NCBI GenBank assembly: GCA_000708835.1
Contig: DF237751.1
Coordinates: 3,411-33,516 of the forward strand
DNA: 30,106 nt
From: Klebsormidium nitens
Taxonomy: Eukaryota > Streptophyta > Klebsormidiophyceae > Klebsormidiales > Klebsormidiaceae
Direction: 5' to 3'
Part shown: positions 1-9,812 of the stretch, piece after piece
Layout: every line of letters begins with the position of its first letter
Position numbering within the stretch: position 1 is the stretch's first letter
Made by a program: the position numbers and the translations under genes
The notes under the pieces: generated by a model
Told to the model about the DNA's origin: nothing
What the model saw: only the letters and a program-made list of their open reading frames with translations
Database searches by the model: none

Positions 1-944
1 GCTGCATGTTTCCAGGCATAGTTCATTGCATGTATGTCATGTATGTGTGAAGCACCAATCGCTGGATTATCATCCAGGCGGTTCAGGACGGTATGGGACG
101 CTCCTGAGTGTGCCGCGGCTCAGCTGATGCTGAGAGGGCCTCGCTGCATTCATCATTGACTTCCGCTGCGTAAGCAACTGGCGAGGGAGCCAGGCGAAAC
201 CCTGATTTCGCCACTCTGCTCGCGAGTGTGCTGTTGCTCTGCCCTTGCTGAGAGTTCTCGCCCAGGGTGGGGAACTCGCCAGTGGAGGGATTCTCTAGCT
301 TGTACACACGACTCACGAGTCACATGTCTCTTGCATAAGTGGCAGCACACTTCAACAGCTTGCACGACCGTGTGTAGAGCCTAGACCAGGAAAACCGTAT
401 TCCGAGATGATTGGATTCGAGATGATTGAATGCCCCGGCGGCCCAACTGAATAGATGTCATCATTGCACATATGGCTGGTAGCAAAAGTGCAGGCACAGC
501 GCAATGAATTTGGATACTAATACAATTGCATGGTAGAGGGGTGATTTATGCACTGCGAAGTCTAATGGGGGCCGATGAAAGGTCGTTCGATGTATGCATT
601 GCTAAGATTGCTAGTAATCAGATACTTCTAGCTAGGCTCAGCTCAGAAGCGACTTAGATAGCTTGATCATGCTACACAGAAATGCAAGCGAATACTGATG
701 CATGCAGTAGACCACCCGTTTACTTCACCGTCTCCTCAACTCAAACCGTCCATGATCTGCCTTTGGTTTTTAGTAAACCAGCACGAGGGTCCCCGGAGTC
801 CACTTTAAATACATGCAATCGATCGTCGAAGATCGGATCTGACTCCCAGCTTCCTAGTCACTACTCGCGCATGATTGAATGGTCTCTACAGTGTGAAGCT
901 ACTGCCACCAAGTCAAGCTGATGATGTGCCCGCCCTGGTTATAT
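1..944. other. No recognisable gene; left-edge spacer
   Basis: The stretch lies downstream of the EAPP stop codon, which is on the minus strand. Only short overlapping frames without a family resemblance are present, for example a 77-codon minus frame at 83-316 that opens at GTG rather than ATG. Positions about 400-680 are AT-rich and unlikely to be coding. Any neighbour beyond position 1 is outside the window. It probably holds the EAPP 3' UTR plus intergenic DNA. Confidence 0.5.
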
Positions 945-2831
945 TCAAGCCATCGTTGGCAAAACATTGAAGAAATGGTAAACTTCATCACTGTCCAAAA
1001 CGGCTACCTCCGTTCCACAGTCAGCACACTCTACTGGGGAGAAAACCTCCGTGGCTTGTGCACCAGGGCTTGGAACGCTTCCATCTGCACAAAACAACCT
1101 CAAAACTTTAGCACGCAGTTGCAATCGAGTGGACATGCAAACCGTCTCTTGCGGCTTTCGACGGCGCGGTATTACTCCTCAGCAAAAAATGATTGCGCCA
1201 GTCTGGCCAGCAAGAAGGGTCTCCACTGACTCGCGAACCATTCAAAGTCCAGCCACCGAAGCAAAGCTAGGAACGTGAGGGACTTGACTTGCTCAACAAG
1301 ATTTTCCCCGTGCTTGTCTACAGTGTGGTGCTGGAACCGTCAGTAGAGCCACCACAGGCTGATCAAGATTGTGACCTGCTACGCCTTTCTCCATCCTGCT
1401 CTATCAAGAGAACGACCTTCCCAAAAAGCTCGCGCAGTGTTTTATTACAAATGATGCGCCCTCCCGCGCTCAAAATACTAAAGAGAACTCGAAGAGAATC
1501 AAAGGAACTCAGAAAGAACACCAAAGGAACTCAAAGAGAGACAAATTGACTATCAGCAGATATGAAGGCGAAGGTTGCCCGAAACTACTGCAGCCTCACC
1601 CTCTTGCCCCCGCCTGCGCCCCCGCCTGCGCTTCCCCGCTTGCGGCGGCGCCCGCAGGACCTCCCCTTCTTTCACCTTACAGTTGGTCACGAACATGGCC
1701 CGGAACTGGTTCGAGTACAGCTCGTGCTGCTGGCAGTCGATGCACAGCGTGGCAAAGCACGCCGGACAGCTCAGCACCGCGTCCGAAACGCGGCCCGTCC
1801 GCTGGGCGGTCGCCCAGTTTTCATCATGGTCGTCAGCCTCGGGATCGTAATATGCGGCCTCAGACGCGCCTGGCCGGAGGAGGGGAGTTTCAGTGACGAC
1901 TCAGTCACAGACAAGTGGGAAGATCGGCGCCGTATTTTTTCCTCGTTTGGTGGAGTGTCATGGCAACAATTCAACCCCGCCCCGCTTGAAGCTCTCTTCA
2001 GATGGAACTGCGACGACAGCTTTCTCCGACGCAAAAGTCTCAGGACAGCAAAGACAAGTTTCTCGAACAATTTCTCAGGACAGGTAGTCGTAATCTGTGT
2101 GCCAACAGATCGACGAAGAGAATGGAAAAGCAATGGCACGAAAACTGGACGATGAAGAAAGTGGCGTCCGAGGAGATTCCATCAAAAGCTGTCGGAATAT
2201 ATCGGTGCGCAGAAGGACAGCTGAACTACCGGGTAAAACTTGTTCACTAGATTGACGATGCTTGTCGATTTCAAGCTGCTAAACACAAGAAAACCAGGCT
2301 GATAAGGTTGCGGCCCTGAGCGAACCTGGACAGCAGGGCTGTGCTCATTCAGGTCCACTCAAGTCCCAAAAACCCGTGTAAAGAGCCACTTCCATGTACA
2401 AGAACAGGGAAGGCAAACACCGCATGCCACAAACAACAACGACTTACAGCTATTATATAATCAGTCCCAGTATGCTGCTCTGTAGAGTCATATGCGGGAT
2501 CAGACAGTATCTGCAGGTAAACTTTTGAACCCTCTTTTGAATACTTCGTTCTGTGGATCCTCTGGCCCAAGCATTTGCCGCCCTAATTGTCCATTTCCAA
2601 CTGTGCATGAGGCAATCTGAAAAGCGTTGGAAACAACTAAGAACTCTCACATACGAAATGATAAGCAAAAAGATGTGTTGGTCCCACACCTGTTTCTCCC
2701 TCATCTTCGCTGGAATCCATAGCGGCTCCTTCTGATCGATCCCCGTCTGCTGCTTGCAAAGGTTCATCTGTTTTCCCCAACTTTGGCATACTCTCCCCGT
2801 TCTCTGCTTCCTTGCCCCTGCCGCCCCACAT
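945..2831 (-). CDS. EAPP: E2F-associated phosphoprotein (EAPP) homologue
   Basis: Three exons give 183 residues: 2831-2690, 1869-1600 and 1084-945. Donors are G|GTGTGG and G|GTGAGG, acceptors GGCCAG and TTGTGCAG, and both introns are phase 1, so the frame closes exactly. The acidic N-terminus ends in DSSEDEGETG. It is followed by YYDPEADDHDENW (residues 54-66), then a Cys cluster at 82, 85, 90 and 93 (CPACFATLCIDC) and the family signature around QFRAMFVTNC. A basic RRRGRRRG linker leads to a second pair, C157/C160 (ECADC), and the C-terminal DEVYHFFNVL. These blocks match the order in human EAPP, a nuclear phosphoprotein that binds activating E2Fs and affects G1/S control. The six cysteines suggest a metal-binding fold, which is an inference. 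The protein is shorter than human EAPP (285 aa), mainly in the acidic N-terminal part. The start was chosen as the first ATG of the exon, with A at -3. Confidence 0.93.
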
Positions 2832-2946
2832 GGTCGGAAAATCAAAATGCCCCTCCTTACGCTATGATAGCCCTCGAATTTTGTAGGTGCCCGCCCACTG
2901 GTTGGAGTACAAAGTATGACCTCAAGCTATTGCTTTCTGCTCATCT

Positions 2947-3622
2947 TCAACTCTTCTGGTCTGCTTGCTGCGTCTTGGGTGCTGCTTCTACTGCGTCAGG
3001 CGCACTCTGTATCGGCTTCTCGCCTTGCTTCTGCTCCACGTAGTATTGATCCACCGCGGGTTTGAAAATGTAGGTCCCGGACAAGATGCCCAGCCTGAAG
3101 ATAAAATACTCAAATGAGTATTCTGAAAAGGAGAAAGCACAATCCCAAAAGGCAAAGAAACATAATGACTAGAATATCAGAACTCCATATGGTCACGAAA
3201 TCTGCATCATGCTCTGGCGCCCTGAAATGTACAGCAATGGTTGCCTTGGTGGAGCGGCCTCTCCATTGGTCTTCCGTTTACCTACATTTGTTCGGTTGTA
3301 GAAAGTGTTTCCTTGTACCTTTGTTGGGAATCAGCATCTGAGAGCAAACACACAAACAGACAGCGTACTTGAAAGACACGGAACACGACACAATCAGCTT
3401 CGCTGAAGGCGGCAAGGATTTCTTAGAAATGATCATAAGTACGAAACCACCAAAACTACCACCTTGTCAGCTTTTTCCAAACCTTTTCAGAAAGTCTTCA
3501 TGTCAGTCAAGAAACAGCATACTTCTTCAAACACAGGAAACGTGCTTTACTTAAGATTGGTTTACGCACCCTGCTGCCATCACCACCGTGCTGATGGGCA
3601 ATCCACGCTGCCTTCTGTACAT
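2947..3622 (-). CDS. PIGBOS1-like single-pass membrane microprotein
   Basis: Two short exons, 3622-3570 (53 nt) and 3094-2947 (148 nt), join in phase 2 (GG|G) across a GTGCGT...CTTCAG intron to encode 66 residues. The protein starts MYRRQRGLP, runs through a hydrophobic segment (about residues 9-28) ending LGILSGTYIFKP, then AVDQYYVEQKQ and a polar tail. Human PIGBOS1 (54 aa, mitochondrial outer membrane, ER-contact regulator of the unfolded protein response) has the same plan: M-aromatic-RR start, one membrane helix with LGI-x2-G-x-YIF-x-P, then QY and a charged tail. Homology is inferred from this layout and recalled sequence. A function in UPR or contact sites cannot be claimed for an alga. 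The short exons make it easy to miss in gene prediction. Its stop is 115 nt upstream of the EAPP start on the same strand. Confidence 0.72.
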
Positions 3623-3813
3623 GCTGATGTTGCTTGGCGCCAAAGCGCCTCTGATCACGCTTGATGCGGCGCAGAGCTACGCACACAAAGCCACCACCAC
3701 CACCATGCCAGTTGGCACTTTGCAGGACATGGTTAAGGGGTCAGGTTACTGGTTAGCGGACGGGTTCATGTTCAGTGGGTCGACTTGGGTTATTTAACCC
3801 ACTTGGGTTGTAA

Positions 3814-3822
3814 TTAGGGTTT
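3814..3822 (-). promoter_or_regulatory. Telo-box (AAACCCTAA)
   Basis: An exact AAACCCTAA lies on the minus strand, upstream of the minus-strand PIGBOS-like/EAPP pair. In plants this motif is common in the 5' regions of translation and growth-related genes and recruits telobox-binding Myb factors. Its activity here is inferred. Confidence 0.4.
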
Positions 3823-4080
3823 GCTTTCAACCATCGTGACATAAAGTACTAGATTCGACTTTTTGCCTCCCTGTATTGGCATGTCAATTTCGCGGTAAAG
3901 CTGTTTTATTCGTGATCCTATTGGCTAAACCCTTACCGCCTGCCAACGTGGCACCATCGAGCATTGACCTTAAAGACCGCGCACCGTCGATTCATCTTCC
4001 ACTTGATCCAAACCGTTCACTGGCAAACATTCATCGTCCGGCAGGGAAACCCCTAACCTACTATGCATGTACCCTGAAAC

Positions 4081-4120
4081 CTACTCTAACGCACTCTAAC
4101 CTACTCTGAACCACTCTAAC
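4081..4120 (+). repeat. Four-unit 10-bp minisatellite, telomere-like
   Basis: Four consecutive decamers read CTACTCTAAC, GCACTCTAAC, CTACTCTGAA and CCACTCTAAC. Related CCCTAAC and CCCTGAAAC words flank the array at 4051-4080. The units resemble degenerate telomere repeats (CCCTAAA/CCCTAAC class). Confidence 0.65.
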
Positions 4121-4431
4121 CCCCAAACCCTGCCGCACCCACGAGGCAACAAATCAGACACATTGGATAAACCCAGACTATAAACCCCGGAAATGCCTCC
4201 CGGTTAGGAAGGCCATTTTCATTGAGTAGGTAGTTAATATTACTACAGCTTCTCCCGACCATCTTGCCAGTAGTACTAGAGTAGATTTGAGCAGCTCTCA
4301 GAGTCAGAGTGAAGGTCATTCAAATTGTTGGGGAGGCGTTTGAGAGGGGAGGAGTGCATCACTGCGTATAAGAGGGGACTGGGACTTTTTCTAGGAAGCA
4401 GCAGAGGCTTGGATCTGGGTGCTGGAGAACG

Positions 4432-4906
4432 ATGACGCGGGGCAACCAGAGAGAAAAGGATAGAGAACGGGCTGCGGCGCGCAATGCTAAGGCTGGGCAA
4501 AAGGCAGACGATGGGCTGACCCCACAACAACGACGAGAAAGGTCAGTGAGATCTGCCATAGCTTGCTGTTTTAAAGGCAACTGTACTGCTTGGCGCTGGC
4601 CCCTATTGAACAACTCAGTATCAGCTGGTATTTTGTTTATCATTGTCTTCTGCAGTGCAAAGGTTGAGGGCAGAAGCGTTGGCTTGGTTGCAAGTCGATT
4701 TTGCTTTCTTGTGTGAAAAGTTGAGATCCGAGTTTAATGTCTTGCTTGGGACTCTTATCAAACCCTAATTCTGCTCGATTGGATTAGCACCTAAAGCTTG
4801 AGCGGCTCGCAGGGATGGCAAGTTGTTGCAAGAAAAAGCAGCCAAAAAGGCGGCCCAGGCTGCTGCTGCCGCGGCTGGGGGCTCAGCCTCCTCAGCCAAA
4901 AAATGA
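4432..4906 (+). CDS. SERF/4F5 small EDRK-rich protein (isoform with first last-exon)
   Basis: Exon 1 (4432-4541) encodes MTRGNQREKDRERAAARNAK and the DDGLTPQQRRE linker. It splices (AAAG|GTCAGT, phase 2) to exon 2a (4813-4906) through CTCGCAG, giving a 67-residue protein ending in DGKLLQEKAAKKAAQ, an alanine run and SSAKK. The GNQRE/K-D-RE opening and the lysine/alanine-rich tail are characteristic of the 4F5 (SERF) family, whose animal members are small, highly charged proteins that alter amyloid aggregation and bind nucleic acid. The protein is soluble, with no signal or membrane segment, and its length is normal for plant members. A second last exon of the same family lies downstream at 5376-5460. 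A TATA-like site is 60 bp upstream of the ATG. Confidence 0.9.
4760..4768 (+). promoter_or_regulatory. Telo-box inside the SERF intron
   Basis: An exact AAACCCTAA lies 45 bp before exon 2a. Plant telo-boxes in first introns can affect expression; here this is only a sequence match. Confidence 0.3.
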
Positions 4907-5375
4907 GTCCCCAGGTTGAGGTAACTTGCCTCACCATATTTGTTCGCGGGCTTGTGAGGAATGCAGGGATGGTTTCTGAGGGATCTCATGCCTAGAACCA
5001 GACTTCTCACCTTTCTTGAACACAACCAGCTTTTGTCTAACGGACATAGAGTCATATCAGGGCACGAACGACTGTGATTGTGCCAAGTGGCGTCGCTGAA
5101 AGAATGAAAGCGCGGCACCTTAGCTTCGAAGCTCGCAAGAAGAACTGGCTGGACGGAACTAGAAGCCAGGATTAACCCTCTATGGTTAGATCCGATTCTT
5201 TACAAAAGCTTCGATATGGCATTCTGAGTTTATGGCCTTGGTTTGAAAGTCCGTTTGTTGGCTCTCCCCAGGCGTGACATCGGATCCCTTGGATCCATCT
5301 GTCCTCTCATCTTTCTTATCCTTCTCTGAGTTGAAAGAAGCGGCAGCAACTTAAGGACCTTGATGTAATGTGCAG

Positions 5376-5460
5376 GGATGCCAAAGCACTGGCTGAAAAG
5401 AGAGCAAAGAAAGAGGCCGCAGCAAAAGAGGGCGCTCAGGCGAGTGGGTCGAAGATTTGA
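5376..5460 (+). CDS. Alternative (duplicated) last exon of the SERF gene
   Basis: After the acceptor TGTGCAG at 5371-5375, the exon begins G-GAT in the same phase as exon 2a. It encodes DAKALAEKRAKKEAAAKEG and a short tail ending SKI before TGA at 5458-5460. Joined to exon 1 it gives a 64-residue SERF protein. It starts with the family-typical RERDAKAL junction, whereas exon 2a better keeps the QEKAAKKAAQ part, so the two look like diverged copies of one ancestral terminal exon. Exon 2a has its own stop, so the two are mutually exclusive. It might instead be the remnant of a tandem gene copy that lost exon 1, since no second MTRGNQ exon is seen between 4906 and 5376. Confidence 0.7.
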
Positions 5461-6506
5461 CATTGGTGCTGAGCTGAGCCCGAGCTGGAAGTCTTCTGGC
5501 GCTGGTCAGTCAGCTCGGCAGCGAATGGGTTTGAATTTGGAAAGGGCGATGAAACGAGATCAGATTTGACCACTTTGCAGCGGAGCGCTTGACCAGGAAA
5601 AACCGAAGATTTAAAGGTAACGTTGAGCTACGTAATCTTGAACACGTGGAGGTGGCTCCAAAAAGATCTGCTTTCAGAACATGGAGACCCGAGTTCACGT
5701 TAGATCGTGGATGGACTGGAACGATGAGATGAGGGAATCCTCTGACGTTGCTAGTGGTACTTTAGTACACCGGCAACCACTGGTACAGCACTGATTGCAC
5801 TATTGATTGAAGCATAGTACGTCTAAACTTAGCGGTGGAATCAGCCTAGCCTGCATCTAATCCAACTAATGCCATGCGTTTGTGTCTCAATGTGCATGCC
5901 ATGGTATTCGCGTATATCTATTGCATGAAGACTGTCCGTACAGTGCCAGACTATCGTGCATGATGATGCGGTCCAGATTTGCGTTCAATAGTTGAAACAT
6001 GCTAGCTGAATTGCATACGAAGGTAGTGACAACAGAGCATATCTCGTCACGCGTGCCTAGTCGCACTGAACTCATGTAATATAACGTCAATTCGACGAAC
6101 TATATCATCAAGCGCAACGATCAGGGCCGGCCCATGTGCTTTCAAGTTGATCATTTCGAGCACGACATGATCGTTGGATGCGCAAGGAAGCACCATGCCG
6201 GGTCGGGCAATACACAGTGCTGGCATGGTTTATTCTTGCAGAACACAATGGTCCAGGCTACATGCCAATAACTGTGCGCTCGCGCCAAACCAAGGTAGTC
6301 CATTCAACTCACTGGTGAAAATCTGAGTACAACGACTGGCAATCTGATCAGAATCATGCCAATTCAAATAACTCCACTGCCGAGTAACAAAATGATGGAT
6401 TTGGAACAAGCCATACTAATGACGCCAATTCCCAAGGTGACAAAAGCAGGTGACCAACATCATCGTGAACTTCTGGCAGAGGTGCTTTCAAAAGTGTTCA
6501 GCTCCT
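5461..6506. other. Convergent spacer, SERF / EFG1
   Basis: The spacer lies between the end of the SERF gene and the longest possible EFG1 C-terminus. It holds only short unsupported frames. The part from about 5700 to 6350 is AT-richer than the flanking exons. No promoter, repeat array or RNA gene is recognised. Confidence 0.5.
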
Positions 6507-6664
6507 CTAGTTCCCTTTCTTCTTCTTCTTTGGTCGTGTCCTTTTCCGTTTCTTATTCTCTTCCTCACCCGGCTCTCCCGCACCTTCCTGAGGAGCCATC
6601 GGCGCAGCTGGCCGTTTTCTGTTCCCACTCTTACCCCCAACGCCAGCTCCAGGTTTCTCTATCC
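6507..6664 (-). other. Out-of-frame C-terminal coding sequence of EFG1 (probable)
   Basis: Downstream of the in-frame stop at 6665, another minus-strand frame stays open to TAG at 6507-6509 and looks protein-like. It has glycine/arginine repeats (GRGGGRGRQN), then GNRKRPAAPMAP, an acidic patch and a strong nuclear-localisation-like end, KKRKRTRPKKKKKGN. One extra G in either of two homopolymers (the complement of 6757-6766 or of 6724-6730) would join it to the upstream frame. This is either an assembly or sequencing indel or a real frame break. Confidence 0.55.
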
Positions 6665-9600
6665 TCATGGGAGCCGCACGTCCTTCTTCGCTGTTCTGCC
6701 TCCCTCTTCCGCCCCCTCTTCCACCCCCCCGTGCAACATGCTGCGGCTTTCCTGAGCCCCCCCCCCACCTCGTTGCTGGATCCGCCCCCCGGAATGGGGC
6801 CTCCCTTCCCTCCCTCTCTGACTGACTGCCTGCTTGCGATTTGCTGCAGCCCCGCGTTCCCGTTCTCCCTCCTCGTCCTCCATGACCGGGTCCAAGGGGA
6901 GTGCGGCCCGACCGGCGTCGCCTCGGGCCGAATTGCCACGTGAGTCCTCCCTAAGCAGGACAACAAAAGAGCATGAGCATCTTATTAATTGCTTTTGCTC
7001 CTTGCCGAATAGACGCCCAATCTGTTTGACTAATAGATCACAGACACGTGCCAGTCTTGAGCCCTGTCAGTCTTTATGGCTAGACCGGAAAGGACCAAGA
7101 GTGTCGTTTCTCACGAGCACTTGGTGGCGAAGTGACGTGAATACCCCGGTCGATCTTCTTCGAGATATTATGGCGTGCTCGAACGCTTCAGCCTGATTGC
7201 GGATATTGGTCCGCGCTTCGACCTTCTCATGGCCCCTTCTGAAGAAATATGTGGGACTTGCCGCGCCTATCAGCTTCTCGGCGCTGCCGAGTGGGACCCA
7301 AAACCGAGCACCTTGGTTTCTATCCGGAAACCTTGAATCCGTCAATCACTAAAGCATACGCCAGCCGAAACCTTCCATTCCGAGGACCGGAAAGTGAGAT
7401 CTCAGTAGGACGCCCAAAAATGGCTTCCAGGAGGTGGCCCAATTTGGAATGGAAGAACACAAAAAGGCGCACCTGGGACTGATATCGGTCCACTCGTCGT
7501 CTGCGTCTACGTCGCTGATGTCACCCTTCATGAAAAAGTCGTCGTCGCTCATGTCGCCCATTCCGTCCTCGCCCTCACTGCCGCTCGCCTCTGCACCACA
7601 AAATCGCGCGTCAGTCCATGAGACTCCCGAGCGCACATGTCACCAAACGTACGATTCCAACCGACAAGGACCTATATGGCTTCTTGAAAGACAGAGTTGA
7701 TAAAGACAAAGACGACTTTGCCCACGTCTGAGCGGCTGAGGTGGGCGTCCACAGAATGCAACGCTGCTCTTTCTTGGGCGAGAAATCCAACAAGTAGTGA
7801 GATCTACAAGAAGTCCTACCTTCCTTTAGCACAACGAAACGCTGGGAATATAATGGTTGATACGCCGGCAACGCTAACACGTGCACAGACGCAGCTCCTT
7901 GGGTCGATTTCGACCATGTCTTTGCCCCAAACTGTGAACAGAGCTACAGTTTATTTGCAGCAAGGCATAATGACTGCAGAAGACAGCCTCAAATGAAGCC
8001 AATGTGATTGACCATAATATGCGAACAAAGAAGGGACAACAGTGGGACAAGGCTTGCCTTCCAGGTCGATCTGTGCTGCCTTTGCGGCAGCTATGTTTGC
8101 CTTCACCCGCTCTCGCATCTCCTGCCTCTTCTGCTGAACCGCCGCATCATCACCGCCCGCAAAGAGGGCAATGTACTTTTGATCCTTGGGGAAGAACTGC
8201 AGGGAACGAGAGGGGGAGCGCTCAACGTGGAGACACGAAAGCTCCAGTGGCACGACACAGAAACAGAACAGCTTCCTTGTGAACAAACAAGCTCAGCACA
8301 ATCAACAGTTAATGCAGGTGGGACTACGAACTGGCTTCAACGTCCAGAGCTTCTGAAGCATTTTGAGCGACAAGTAGCTAGGATTTTGCCTCCAGCTTCA
8401 CAAGCTGTGTGAATACGAGCTTTGCTTCCATCGACTTTGAAATGATTGCTGAAATCGAGCTTGTCTGCTAGCATCCACTGTTGGGCCTGAACAAGAGGAG
8501 CAATGCAGTGGCTGTTGACGAAGTGCGACCCAGGCTCACACTCGACGGGTCCTCTTTCCAAGAAGACACTTGCCTTTGGCAACTACTAATACTAGCAGCT
8601 ACTTTGGCGGTACGCTGAATCCTGATATTATCAGGATGAAGGAGCCAGTCAGTTTACGCCCCTCACTCTGACATACTCCAAATCTTCCTTGAGCTGCGCC
8701 AGCTGGCGGCTGAGCTCAGCCTGCTGCGCCTGCGCATCCGGCCCCGCATCGCTCAAGCCGCGCAGGGCGCGCTCCGTGCGCCGAATGCGCCGCTCCACCT
8801 TCCGCCTCTCTGTGAACACCAGGGGCAGTGGCCCATCAGTCTCCAAGCTCAACACGACGGACGCAGCAAAGGATCCTCGAAATGCACCTGGGCTGGGAGG
8901 TTCGTTGACATCGACGCGAGCGTGTTACGGGCATAGTGATTGGATAAGCAGCTTCCACTGTGCATTATATGTTCGGTCAGAACGGATGCGGGCACAGGAC
9001 AGCTGACAGTGAGTTTTCCGTCATCCAAGACGATGCTGAGACTTGAGCTGACATGAGTTCAGAAAACAAAGGCAGTTCAGCTGGGCAATTTGGGCAGTCG
9101 GTGTCCTCACCGAAGAACTTAATCTTGTGGTACCGCACCGCCAGCTTGCGCTCCAGGTCGCTCTGCGCATGTGCGTCTACGACTTTGCGTAACTCCGCCA
9201 GCTTGGCCTCCTGGGTCGCTTTTATGTCAGGCGCCAAGGTCTACATATAAGAAAGCAATTAAAAGATGATAGCCATTTGTTGTCACAGTGAGTGCTCAGC
9301 TGTGGCAGATCGTTAACTGCTCTGGTCAGGCTAGGTTTCTTCTTGTGCTAAGAAACCGGAGCACAGAAAGTGAGCTGGTGTGCGAGAGCAACATGCAATT
9401 CAAGGCTGAGAAGAGGCCCTTCCGGCCTTGCTCGTCAGATGCGCTGTCAGCATGGCAGCTAATCAGGCTTCACTGCCCATAATGTACTAAAAACCTGCTC
9501 TATCATAAGCACTTTCTCTCCGGCCCCCAACGCATAAGCACTTCTCTCCCGAGCGACCACGGGGTATTCGTTGGGTGCTGACTCTTGCAATGCCTTTTCC

Positions 9601-9812
9601 ATCATATTAAGCGTCAAAGGTCAGCTCACAGTTCTCAGCAGCCGCTCAATGGAGCGTATCTGATTCTTGACGGACGCCGGCTTGGCCTTTTTAACGCCCC
9701 CCTGGGCCTTTAACAGCCCTCGCCGGTCCTCCCCTCTCCCGTGCCCATGGCCGCCGCGCCCAGCTCCGCGAGGCCGCCCGGAGCGCCCTCTCTGGCCCCT
9801 CTCTCTTTGCAT
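6665..9812 (-). CDS. EFG1: rRNA-processing protein EFG1
   Basis: Six exons give 332 residues as read: 9812-9630, 9240-9111, 8809-8667, 8196-8058, 7590-7473 and 6950-6665. Phases all match (0, 1, 0, 1, 2). The product is a nucleolar factor needed for early 40S/18S pre-rRNA processing in yeast. Family blocks in order are a basic Gly/Arg N-terminus, KPASVKNQIRSIERLLR (45-60), KLAVRYHKIKFFERRKVERR (about 93-110), LKEDLEYVRFFPKDQKY (about 144-160), LFAGGDD, and an acidic segment SDDDFFMKGDISDVDADDEW. The last is typical of plant EFG1. Helical, charged stretches suggest coiled coil. The intron after exon 4 uses a GC donor (GAAG|GCAAGC), which is the only junction giving the conserved DLEE transition. 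The last exon enters in a frame that stops at 6665; a better NLS-rich C-terminus lies in another frame down to 6507. It is divergent from the Fes1-like gene and convergent with SERF. Confidence 0.9.

Larger units (their letters stand above)
3623..4431. promoter_or_regulatory. Divergent promoter region, PIGBOS-like / SERF
   Basis: This 809-bp spacer separates two divergently transcribed genes and has no convincing ORF. It contains a telo-box on the minus strand at 3814-3822, about 190 bp upstream of the PIGBOS-like ATG. A short inverted repeat (TGGGTT-ATTT-AACCCA) lies near 3790, a 10-bp tandem repeat at 4081-4120, and a TATA-like TATAAG at 4367-4372, 60 bp before the SERF ATG. Transcription start sites are not visible from sequence alone. 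Confidence 0.5.

Noticed and set aside
83-365. Two overlapping minus-strand frames at the left edge
   Set aside because: Both lack an ATG-started family match. The 77-codon one opens at GTG, and no splice partner is visible in the window.
1562-2155. 197-codon plus-strand ORF
   Set aside because: It is antisense to EAPP exon 2, with its Cys cluster, and to the adjacent intron.
3588-3797. Plus-strand ORF with hydrophobic start near 3588
   Set aside because: It is antisense to exon 1 of the PIGBOS-like gene; the minus-strand reading splices in phase and has a family match.
3775-3815. Short inverted repeat TGGGTT-ATTT-AACCCA as a possible hairpin gene
   Set aside because: The arms are only six bases and the surrounding sequence is low-complexity; not enough to call an element.
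6356-6943. 195-codon plus-strand ORF, Ser/Pro/Leu-rich
   Set aside because: It is antisense to the low-complexity Gly/Arg/Glu-rich last exon of EFG1, whose exon chain is phase-consistent. The plus frame has no family resemblance.
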